A stretch of 64,000 bases of DNA, taken from the NCBI RefSeq assembly GCF_034314165.1, contig NZ_JAVIWK010000001.1, forward strand, positions 1-64,000, in the 5' to 3' direction. The translations under genes were made by a program, and so were the position numbers. This document shows, piece by piece, positions 57,564-64,000 of this stretch. Each line of letters opens with the position of its first letter. Position 1 is the stretch's first letter. The notes beneath the pieces are model-generated. The model was not told the origin of the DNA. It ran no database searches and saw nothing but the letters and a program-made list of their open reading frames with translations. The DNA is from Pseudomonas sp. Bout1. GTDB lineage: Bacteria; Pseudomonadota; Gammaproteobacteria; Pseudomonadales; Pseudomonadaceae.

Positions 57564-59153
57564 ATGAGCGCAGTGATCGATGACCACGGTCATGCCGGTG
57601 ACCACGCCCACGGCCCCGCCAAGGGCTTGATGCGCTGGGTGCTGACCACCAACCACAAAGACATCGGGACCATGTACCTGTGGTTCAGCTTCGCGATGTT
57701 CCTGCTCGGCGGCTCGTTCGCCATGGTGATCCGCGCTGAGCTGTTCCAGCCGGGCCTGCAGATCGTGGAGCCGGCGTTCTTTAACCAGATGACCACCATG
57801 CACGGCCTGGTAATGGTGTTCGGTGCGGTGATGCCGGCGTTTGTCGGCCTGGCCAACTGGATGATCCCGTTGATGATCGGCGCGCCCGACATGGCCTTGC
57901 CGCGCATGAACAACTTCAGCTTCTGGCTGCTGCCGGCGGCGTTCCTGATGCTGGTTTCCACCCTGTTCATGCCCGGCGGCGGGCCGAACTTCGGCTGGAC
58001 CTTCTACGCCCCACTCTCGACCACCTACGCGCCGGAAAGCGTGACGTTCTTCATCTTCGCCATCCACTTGATGGGCATCAGTTCGATCATGGGCGCGATC
58101 AACGTGATCGCCACCATCCTGAACTTGCGCGCTCCCGGCATGACGTTGATGAAAATGCCGCTGTTCGTCTGGACCTGGCTGATCACTGCGTTCCTGTTGA
58201 TCGCGGTAATGCCGGTGCTGGCGGGTTGCGTGACCATGATGCTGATGGACATCCACTTCGGCACCAGCTTCTTCAGTGCCGCAGGTGGTGGTGACCCGGT
58301 GTTGTTCCAGCATGTGTTCTGGTTCTTCGGGCACCCTGAGGTGTACATCATGATCCTGCCGGCCTTCGGCGCCGTCAGTTCCATCATCCCGACCTTCTCG
58401 CGCAAGCCGCTGTTCGGCTACACCTCGATGGTGTACGCCACGGCGAGCATCGCGTTCCTGTCGTTCATCGTGTGGGCGCACCACATGTTTGTGGTGGGCA
58501 TACCGCTGGTGGGCGAGCTGTTCTTCATGTACGCCACGCTGCTGATCGCGGTGCCGACGGGGGTGAAGGTATTCAACTGGGTCAGCACCATGTGGCAAGG
58601 CTCGCTGACCTTCGAGACGCCGATGCTGTTCGCCGTGGCCTTCGTGATTCTGTTCACCATTGGCGGTTTCTCCGGGTTGATGCTGGCCATCGCCCCGGCG
58701 GACTTCCAGTACCACGACACCTACTTTGTGGTGGCGCATTTCCATTACGTACTGGTGCCTGGCGCGATCTTCGGGATCTTCGCCTCGGCCTACTACTGGC
58801 TGCCGAAATGGACCGGCCACATGTACGACGAAACCTTGGGCAAGCTGCACTTCTGGTTGTCGTTCGTGGGGATGAACATGGCGTTCTTCCCGATGCACTT
58901 TGTAGGACTTGCTGGCATGCCGCGTCGGGTACCGGACTACAACCTGCAGTTCGCCGACTTCAACATGGTCTCCTCCATCGGTGCCTTCACTTTTGGCGCG
59001 ACGCAGATCTTCTTCCTGTTCATCGTCATCAAGTGCATCCGTGGCGGCCCGCCTGCGCCGGCCAAGCCGTGGGATGGCGCCGAAGGGCTGGAGTGGAGCA
59101 TCCCTTCGCCTGCGCCGTACCACACCTTCACCACACCGCCGGAGGTCAAATGA
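57564..59153 (+). CDS. coxA: cytochrome c oxidase subunit I
   Basis: A 529-residue heme-copper oxidase catalytic subunit with about 12 membrane spans. The segment WFFGHPEVYIMILPAFG carries the Cu-B His and cross-linked Tyr, IVWAHHMF the further Cu-B histidines, and VVAHFHYVL the two heme ligands. The glutamate of GHPEVY marks a type A oxidase. AGGAG precedes the ATG. The gene is followed by a REPIN before ctaG. Confidence 0.98.
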   Translation: MSAVIDDHGHAGDHAHGPAKGLMRWVLTTNHKDIGTMYLWFSFAMFLLGGSFAMVIRAELFQPGLQIVEPAFFNQMTTMHGLVMVFGAVMPAFVGLANWMIPLMIGAPDMALPRMNNFSFWLLPAAFLMLVSTLFMPGGGPNFGWTFYAPLSTTYAPESVTFFIFAIHLMGISSIMGAINVIATILNLRAPGMTLMKMPLFVWTWLITAFLLIAVMPVLAGCVTMMLMDIHFGTSFFSAAGGGDPVLFQHVFWFFGHPEVYIMILPAFGAVSSIIPTFSRKPLFGYTSMVYATASIAFLSFIVWAHHMFVVGIPLVGELFFMYATLLIAVPTGVKVFNWVSTMWQGSLTFETPMLFAVAFVILFTIGGFSGLMLAIAPADFQYHDTYFVVAHFHYVLVPGAIFGIFASAYYWLPKWTGHMYDETLGKLHFWLSFVGMNMAFFPMHFVGLAGMPRRVPDYNLQFADFNMVSSIGAFTFGATQIFFLFIVIKCIRGGPPAPAKPWDGAEGLEWSIPSPAPYHTFTTPPEVK

Positions 59154-59167
59154 ACACCTCCCTATCC

Positions 59168-59254
59168 TGTGGGAGCTGGCTTGCCTGCGTTGGCATCACT
59201 TCGGTGTACCTGAAAGACCGAGTTGCCAGCATCGCAGGCAAGCCAGCTCCCACA
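59168..59254. repeat. REPIN between coxA and ctaG
   Basis: An 87-bp unit with arms TGTGGGAGCTGGCTTGCCTG. It is close to the element at 14603-14689, including its spacer (GGTGTA, CTGAAAGACCGAGT). It lies inside an otherwise compact operon. Confidence 0.93.
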
Positions 59255-59294
59255 GAAAGGCCATTCACAGAACATTCAATCGCAGGTGGCCACC

Positions 59295-59846
59295 ATGCTT
59301 GAGTCCGTGCCTATCAAGCGCCTGGTCACGCGGCTGCTGATCCTGGTGGTGGCAATGTTCGCCTTCGGCTTTGCCCTGGTGCCTATCTACGACGTGATGT
59401 GCAAGGCGTTCGGCATCAACGGCAAGACCGCCGGGCAGTACGAAGGCGAGCAGGTGGTGGACCCGACGCGGCAGGTGCGCGTGCAGTTCCTGTCCACCAA
59501 TGCCATCGACATGGTCTGGGAGTTCCATTCCAAGGCCGACGAGGTGGTGGTCAACCCCGGCGCGGTCACCGAGATGCTGTTCGTGGCCTACAACCCCACC
59601 GACAAACCGATGACCGCCCAGGCGGTGCCGAGTATTTCGCCTGCCGAGGCGGCGATGTACTTCCACAAGACCGAGTGTTTTTGCTTCACCCAGCAAGTGC
59701 TACAGCCAGGTCAGCGCATAGAGATGCCGGTGCGCTTCATTGTCGACCGCGACATGCCCAAGGATGTGAAGCATTTGACCCTGGCGTACACGCTGTTCGA
59801 TATCACCGCGCGCCAACCGCCCGTGGCTGTCCATACCGGCGGCTAG
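59295..59846 (+). CDS. ctaG: cytochrome c oxidase assembly protein (copper chaperone)
   Basis: A 183-residue Cox11/CtaG protein that inserts copper into the Cu-B site of subunit I. One N-terminal membrane span (about 10-32) anchors a periplasmic immunoglobulin-like domain with the copper-binding CFCF motif (TECFCFTQQ). ATG at 59295 with AGGTGG upstream; the frame extends into the REPIN but that part is not coding. Confidence 0.95.
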   Translation: MLESVPIKRLVTRLLILVVAMFAFGFALVPIYDVMCKAFGINGKTAGQYEGEQVVDPTRQVRVQFLSTNAIDMVWEFHSKADEVVVNPGAVTEMLFVAYNPTDKPMTAQAVPSISPAEAAMYFHKTECFCFTQQVLQPGQRIEMPVRFIVDRDMPKDVKHLTLAYTLFDITARQPPVAVHTGG

Positions 59847-59881
59847 GCGTTGCTTGCGGGCTCGATTAGGAGAACGAATAC

Positions 59882-60769
59882 ATGTCGACTCATGATACGT
59901 ACTACGTACCAGCGCAAAGCAAATGGCCAATAATTGCCACGCTGGGCATGCTGATTACGGTGTTCGGGCTGGCTACCTGGTTCAACGACCTGAAGGCGGC
60001 ACGCCCGGAATCCCACGGCCCACTGATCTTTTTCGTCGGCGGCCTGCTGCTGGCCTACATGATGTTTGGCTGGTTCGGCGCGGTGATCAAGGAGAGCCGC
60101 GCCGGGTTGTACAGTTCGCAGATGGACCGCTCGTTTCGCTGGGGCATGACCTGGTTCATCTTTTCCGAGGTGATGTTCTTCATCGCGTTTTTTGGCGCGC
60201 TGTTTTATGTGCGGCACATGTCGGCGCCGTGGCTGGCGGGCGAAGGCTCAAAAGGCGTTGCCCACATGCTGTGGCCGAACTTCGAATTTGCCTGGCCGCT
60301 GCTGAACAATCCTGACCCAAAACTGTTTCCGGCGCCCAAGGGCACCATCAGCCCGTGGGGCTTGCCGCTGATCAACACGATCTTGCTGGTCAGCTCCAGC
60401 GTGACCATCACCATTGCTCACCATGCCCTGCGCAAAGGCCATCGCGGCGCGCTGAAGATCTGGCTGGCGATCACGGTGTTGCTGGGTTGGGCATTTCTCG
60501 GGTTCCAGGCTGAGGAATATATCCACGCCTATAAAGAGCTGGGCCTGACACTCGGTTCCGGCGTGTATGGCGCGACCTTCTTCATGCTCACGGGTTTTCA
60601 CGGCGCCCACGTGACCATCGGCACGATCATTTTGTTTGTGATGCTGATGCGCATCCTGAAGGGGCATTTCAATGACGAGCACCAGTTCGGCTTCGAAGCA
60701 GCCAGTTGGTATTGGCACTTTGTGGACGTGGTGTGGATCGGGCTGTTTTTCTTCGTTTACGTGCTTTGA
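59882..60769 (+). CDS. coxC: cytochrome c oxidase subunit III
   Basis: A 295-residue integral membrane subunit with seven expected spans. Typical segments are WGMTWFIFSEVMFFIAFFGAL near the N-terminal third, the LGWAFLGFQAEEY span, and the FHGAHVTIGTI and WYWHFVDVVWIGLFF motifs near the C-terminus. AGGAGAACG precedes the ATG. Its stop is close to that of a convergent small gene. Confidence 0.97.
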   Translation: MSTHDTYYVPAQSKWPIIATLGMLITVFGLATWFNDLKAARPESHGPLIFFVGGLLLAYMMFGWFGAVIKESRAGLYSSQMDRSFRWGMTWFIFSEVMFFIAFFGALFYVRHMSAPWLAGEGSKGVAHMLWPNFEFAWPLLNNPDPKLFPAPKGTISPWGLPLINTILLVSSSVTITIAHHALRKGHRGALKIWLAITVLLGWAFLGFQAEEYIHAYKELGLTLGSGVYGATFFMLTGFHGAHVTIGTIILFVMLMRILKGHFNDEHQFGFEAASWYWHFVDVVWIGLFFFVYVL

Positions 60770-60775
60770 GGTGTT

Positions 60776-60979
60776 TCACCACGGCGCATGAGACACCAGC
60801 TGGCCGCTGAAGAACCCCCAGGTGATCAACCCGAGGGTGATCACGGCCAGCACCACACGCACGGTCAAGGCAGTGACGAGGCGGTTGGAGTTGCCCTCGT
60901 CCTTGACCAGGAAGAACAAGCCACTGAACAGGCTCACGACGGTAGCAATCAGCATCAGGGCAATGGCTGCTTTGAGCAT
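60776..60979 (-). CDS. DUF2909 twin-transmembrane protein
   Basis: A 67-residue inner-membrane protein with two membrane spans (about 3-25 and 40-62) joined by a short polar loop (KDEGNSNRL). The pattern matches the small DUF2909 family found inside cytochrome oxidase clusters of pseudomonads on the opposite strand. A role in oxidase assembly is likely from context only. Confidence 0.85.
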   Translation of the reverse strand: MLKAAIALMLIATVVSLFSGLFFLVKDEGNSNRLVTALTVRVVLAVITLGLITWGFFSGQLVSHAPW

Positions 60980-61063
60980 GGTGGGCTCCGGGGCTCTTTT
61001 TTGGAGGGGGCGAGCAATGAGATTCAGTATAGCCAGCGCAGCACTGACTTCTGCGGCAATGCC

Positions 61064-61804
61064 ATGAAACCCTTTCGCCCCGGTATTGCGCCGACGCTGG
61101 TGGTGCTCGTGCTGCTGCCGTTGCTGGTGTTTCTCGGCTTTTGGCAGCTGTCACGCGGCCACGAAAAACAGGCGCTGCTGGACACTTACGCCGAACGCCG
61201 CGCTGCCGAGCCCATGAGCAGTACGCAATTACAGGCCAGCGAAGATCCGGCGTTCCGTCGTGTGCATTTGCGCGGGCAGTTCGATGCCGAGCACAGCGTG
61301 CTGCTGGACAACCGCTTTCGTGACGCCAAGGTGGGTGTGGAGCTGTTGCAGCCTTTCCATGATCAGGCCAGCGGCCAGTGGCTGTTGCTCAATCGTGGCT
61401 GGCTGCCCTGGCCGGACCGGCGCACACCGCCGGTTTTCAACACGCCTGAACAACTGCTGAATCTCGACGCCTGGGTCTATGTGGCGCCCGGCGAGACCTT
61501 CCAGCTGCATGCCGATCCGGCGGGCGCGAAATGGCCACGATTGCTGACTGCACTGCATCCCGATGCGTTGTGGACCGAGTTGGGCCGCAACGGCTTCGCC
61601 TATGAAGTGCGGGCCGAGGCAGGCCTTGGCACTTACGAAACCAACTGGCCCGTGGTCGCCATGGGCCCGGAAAAACACCTGGGCTATGCCGTGCAGTGGT
61701 TCGCCATGGCGCTGGCGCTATTCGGTCTTTATCTCTACCTCGGATGGCACAACACAAAGGAGAAGCGCCATGGGAGCGGCCATGAATCCACTCAACATGT
61801 CTGA
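61064..61804 (+). CDS. SURF1-family oxidase assembly protein
   Basis: A 246-residue inner-membrane protein with spans at about 10-30 and 210-230 around a periplasmic domain. GFWQLSRGHEKQ and NRGWLPWPDRR fit SURF1/Shy1, which helps heme A insertion into subunit I. I use ATG 61064 (MKPFRPGIAPT); the upstream frame runs antisense through the DUF2909 gene. It overlaps the next gene by 35 bp. Confidence 0.93.
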   Translation: MKPFRPGIAPTLVVLVLLPLLVFLGFWQLSRGHEKQALLDTYAERRAAEPMSSTQLQASEDPAFRRVHLRGQFDAEHSVLLDNRFRDAKVGVELLQPFHDQASGQWLLLNRGWLPWPDRRTPPVFNTPEQLLNLDAWVYVAPGETFQLHADPAGAKWPRLLTALHPDALWTELGRNGFAYEVRAEAGLGTYETNWPVVAMGPEKHLGYAVQWFAMALALFGLYLYLGWHNTKEKRHGSGHESTQHV

Positions 61805-62369
61805 CGCGCCGGCAGCGCCCAACCGGCGCAAGGGCCGCTGGCAATTGATCCTGATCCTGCTGATGGTGATCGGCCCGATGGTGCTCGCCACCTTCATGTA
61901 CAAGCTGCAGTTCTGGGTGCCGGACAGTCGCAGCTACCACGGCGAGATGATCGGCAACGGCCAGACCCGCGCCGACATTGGCGTGCAGGCCGACGAGGAT
62001 CGCTGGCAACTGCTGGTAACCGCGCCGACTGCCTGCGCCGCTGACTGCCAGCAATTGGTTTACCTGGCTCGCCAGCTGCAAATCGGCCTGGGCCGTGATG
62101 CCTCCCGCGCCAGCCACGCCCTGGCCAGCGCGCAGCCGGTAAGCACTGACTACGACGCCAAGCTCAAGGCCCAATACCCGCAACTGCAGCGCTATTCCCT
62201 GGACCTTTCGACCTTCAACAAAGGCGCCGCCGCCCAAGGCAGCGGCGATGCCCAGCTGTGGATTGTCGACCCCCACGGCAACTTGGTGTTGCGCTACGAC
62301 GCCCGGGTCAAGGGCAAGGACCTGCTTAACGACCTGCGCCTGCTGCTGAAACTGTCGAACATCGGATAA
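61770..62369 (+). CDS. Sco/thioredoxin-like oxidase cluster protein
   Basis: A 199-residue protein with one N-terminal membrane span (about 26-48) and a periplasmic thioredoxin-like domain. A CXXXC pair (CAADC, about 90-94) follows the strand WQLLVTAPTA, and the end QLWIVDPHGNLVLRYD looks like the last strands of a Sco-type fold. The position in the cox operon suggests copper delivery or cysteine reduction for Cu-A. AAGGAG is 6 nt before this ATG. It matches P. aeruginosa PA0111 by location; the true senC/sco gene there lies after cyoE. Confidence 0.8.
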   Translation: MGAAMNPLNMSDAPAAPNRRKGRWQLILILLMVIGPMVLATFMYKLQFWVPDSRSYHGEMIGNGQTRADIGVQADEDRWQLLVTAPTACAADCQQLVYLARQLQIGLGRDASRASHALASAQPVSTDYDAKLKAQYPQLQRYSLDLSTFNKGAAAQGSGDAQLWIVDPHGNLVLRYDARVKGKDLLNDLRLLLKLSNIG

Positions 62370-62379
62370 GGACACGGTC

Positions 62380-63459
62380 ATGGCCAAACCTGGATTTCGC
62401 CTCGCGCTGTTTGCCACCCTGCTGGCCCTGATCGTGGTGCTGCTGGGTGCCTATACCCGACTGACCCACGCGGGCCTCGGTTGCCCGGATTGGCCGGGTT
62501 GCTATGGCTTTATCAGCGTGCCGAAAAGCGAAGCCCAGTTGGCCCATGCCGAACTGCATTACCCGGACACGCCGGTAGAGGCGGACAAGGGCTGGAACGA
62601 GATGACCCACCGTTACTTCGCCGGGACGTTGGGGCTGCTGATCGTACTGCTGGCGGCGCGCGCCTGGACCCATCGGCATCATCCGGGGCAGCCGCTGAAG
62701 CTGCCGTTGTTCTTGCTGGCGGTGGTGTTCGCCCAGGCGGCGTTTGGCATGTGGACGGTGACGCTCAAGCTTTGGCCGCAGGTGGTCACCGGGCATTTAT
62801 TGGGCGGGTTCGCGACGTTGAGCCTGCTGTTCTTGCTGACGCTGCGCCTGTCTGGCGTGTTGCCGGCGCTGATCGTGCCCAAGCGCTTGCAGTACTGGGC
62901 GACGGCCGGGCTGGTACTGGTGATCGGCCAGATTGCGCTGGGTGGATGGGTCAGTTCCAACTATGCGGCGGTGGCCTGTATCGACCTGCCAACCTGTCAC
63001 GGCCAGTGGTGGCCGGCGGCGGACTTCGCCAATGGCTTCCACCTGACCCAGCATATCGGCCCCAATTACCTCGGCGGGCAACTGGACAGTGATGCGCGTA
63101 CGGCGATTCACCTTACCCATCGGATTGGCGCGATGCTGGTCACCGTCGTGCTGCTCGGCCTGGCCTGGCAACTCAAGGTGGTCGGCATGACGCGCTTGGC
63201 CGGGCTGTTGCTGATCGCCCTGGCGGCGCAAATCTGCCTGGGGTTGAGCAACGTGTATTTCCACCTGCCGCTGCCGATAGCGGTTGCTCATAACGCCGGC
63301 GGCGCGGCGTTGCTGCTGACGCTGGTGCTGGTCAATTACCACGCCCGCACCAGCTTGGTCCGGGTGCGGCATCAGTTGCCGTTCGGCTGGCGCTTCAGCC
63401 CGCGTAAACACGTGTCGGGCCTCATGACCCTAAAAGGAGAGATGCCATGGCGACCTTGA
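62380..63459 (+). CDS. ctaA: heme A synthase
   Basis: A 359-residue COX15/CtaA enzyme that oxidises the C8 methyl group of heme O to make heme A. Eight membrane spans are expected; conserved heme-binding histidines occur in [35 protein letters not shown] and the late [14 protein letters not shown] precedes the ATG. Its end overlaps the following cyoE start by 13 bp. Confidence 0.95.
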   Translation: MAKPGFRLALFATLLALIVVLLGAYTRLTHAGLGCPDWPGCYGFISVPKSEAQLAHAELHYPDTPVEADKGWNEMTHRYFAGTLGLLIVLLAARAWTHRHHPGQPLKLPLFLLAVVFAQAAFGMWTVTLKLWPQVVTGHLLGGFATLSLLFLLTLRLSGVLPALIVPKRLQYWATAGLVLVIGQIALGGWVSSNYAAVACIDLPTCHGQWWPAADFANGFHLTQHIGPNYLGGQLDSDARTAIHLTHRIGAMLVTVVLLGLAWQLKVVGMTRLAGLLLIALAAQICLGLSNVYFHLPLPIAVAHNAGGAALLLTLVLVNYHARTSLVRVRHQLPFGWRFSPRKHVSGLMTLKGEMPWRP

Positions 63460-64000
63460 TCGGCGAGCGTCACAGCAAGGCGATCTGGCGTGACTACCTG
63501 GAGCTGACCAAGCCAAAAGTGGTGGTGCTGATGCTTATCACCTCGTTGGTGGGCATGTTCCTCGCCACGCGCGCCGGGGTGCCGTGGCCGGTGCTGATTT
63601 TCGGCAACCTGGGGATCGCCCTGTGTGCCGGTGGCGCGGCAGCGGTGAACCATGTGGTGGACCGGCGCATCGATGCGCTGATGGCGCGCACCCATAAACG
63701 GCCGCTGGCGCAAGGGCGCGTATCGCCCGCGGCGGCGCTGACGTTCGCGATGGTGCTGGCGGTGGCCGGGCTGGCGCTGTTGCTGGCGTTTACCAATCCA
63801 TTGGCCGCGTGGCTGACCCTGGCTTCGCTGCTGGGCTATGCGGTGATCTACACCGGCTTTCTCAAGCGTGCGACGCCGCAGAACATCGTTATCGGCGGCC
63901 TTGCTGGCGCTGCGCCGCCGTTGCTGGGTTGGGTGGCGGTCACCGGCCACGTCAGCGCCGAGCCGTTGCTGCTGGTGCTGATCATCTTCGCCTGGACCCC
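63447..64000 (+). CDS. cyoE: heme O synthase (protoheme IX farnesyltransferase), 3' end beyond window
   Basis: An open frame from ATG 63447 to the window end (about 184 residues of roughly 300). It starts [20 protein letters not shown] with AAAGGAG 7 nt upstream. The UbiA-type motif [20 protein letters not shown] is present at about 68-87. The enzyme adds a farnesyl group to heme B. It overlaps ctaA by 13 bp, so translation is probably coupled. In pseudomonads this copy in the cox operon is often called ctaB. Confidence 0.93.
   Translation, partial: MATLIGERHSKAIWRDYLELTKPKVVVLMLITSLVGMFLATRAGVPWPVLIFGNLGIALCAGGAAAVNHVVDRRIDALMARTHKRPLAQGRVSPAAALTFAMVLAVAGLALLLAFTNPLAAWLTLASLLGYAVIYTGFLKRATPQNIVIGGLAGAAPPLLGWVAVTGHVSAEPLLLVLIIFAWT

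Overview
The window looks like a chromosomal segment near the replication origin of a fluorescent Pseudomonas (P. fluorescens group). The evidence is GC-rich coding sequence with Pseudomonas-type proteins, several REP/REPIN families typical of that group, and gene order that matches, from memory, the P. aeruginosa blocks PA0008-PA0039, PA0065-PA0069 and PA0102-PA0113. A parS-like site (3687-3702) and two intergenic DnaA boxes fit a position close to oriC. Almost all of the window is core genome: I see no prophage, insertion sequence, CRISPR array or tRNA.

Layout. 1-3.7 kb: the end of an rRNA operon (16S-23S spacer, 23S, 5S, terminator). 3.7-8.5 kb: a signalling module made of an OmpR-type response regulator, a small secreted protein, a periplasmic FecR-domain protein and a CHASE2 histidine kinase. 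8.6-14.6 kb: lipid and LPS acyltransferases, gmhB, glycyl-tRNA synthetase (glyQS) and tag. 14.7-19.5 kb: a leftward def-fmt-rsmB-trkA-TPR cluster. 19.4-24.3 kb: dprA, tsaC, qor, hemF (with an Anr/Dnr-like box) and aroE; a LysM gene expected between def and dprA seems reduced to its first few codons. 24.3-29.6 kb: a choline-sulfate locus (SulP transporter, choline-binding protein, choline sulfatase, divergent LysR regulator). 30-34.3 kb: galactonate catabolism (dgoK, dgoA, dgoD, MFS transporter) without a linked regulator. 34.5-38.5 kb: trpBA with the divergent activator trpI. 38.6-43 kb: small stress and envelope proteins, including two DUF1161 paralogs. 43-46.7 kb: a HAD phosphatase, a gamma-carbonic-anhydrase-like protein, prlC and a YheV zinc ribbon. 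46.7-51.5 kb: a secreted tyrosine phosphatase and a three-subunit gluconate 2-dehydrogenase. 51.5-52.7 kb: a radical SAM protein under a LexA box. 52.9-55.2 kb: beta-carbonic anhydrase plus a second SulP transporter. 56.4-64 kb: the aa3/caa3-type cytochrome c oxidase operon with its copper and heme A assembly factors, cut by the window end inside the heme O synthase gene.

The most notable items are: a LexA operator built into a perfect 15-bp-arm hairpin that would also hide the ribosome binding site of the radical SAM gene; the vestige of the LysM gene; the parS-like site beside the rRNA operon; candidate operators for the two-component system, the choline-sulfate LysR regulator, TrpI and the LLM oxidoreductase; and REPINs lying between same-strand genes in three apparent operons. 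No wholly new multi-gene system is evident. The FecR/CHASE2-kinase/response-regulator module is the least characterised complete unit.
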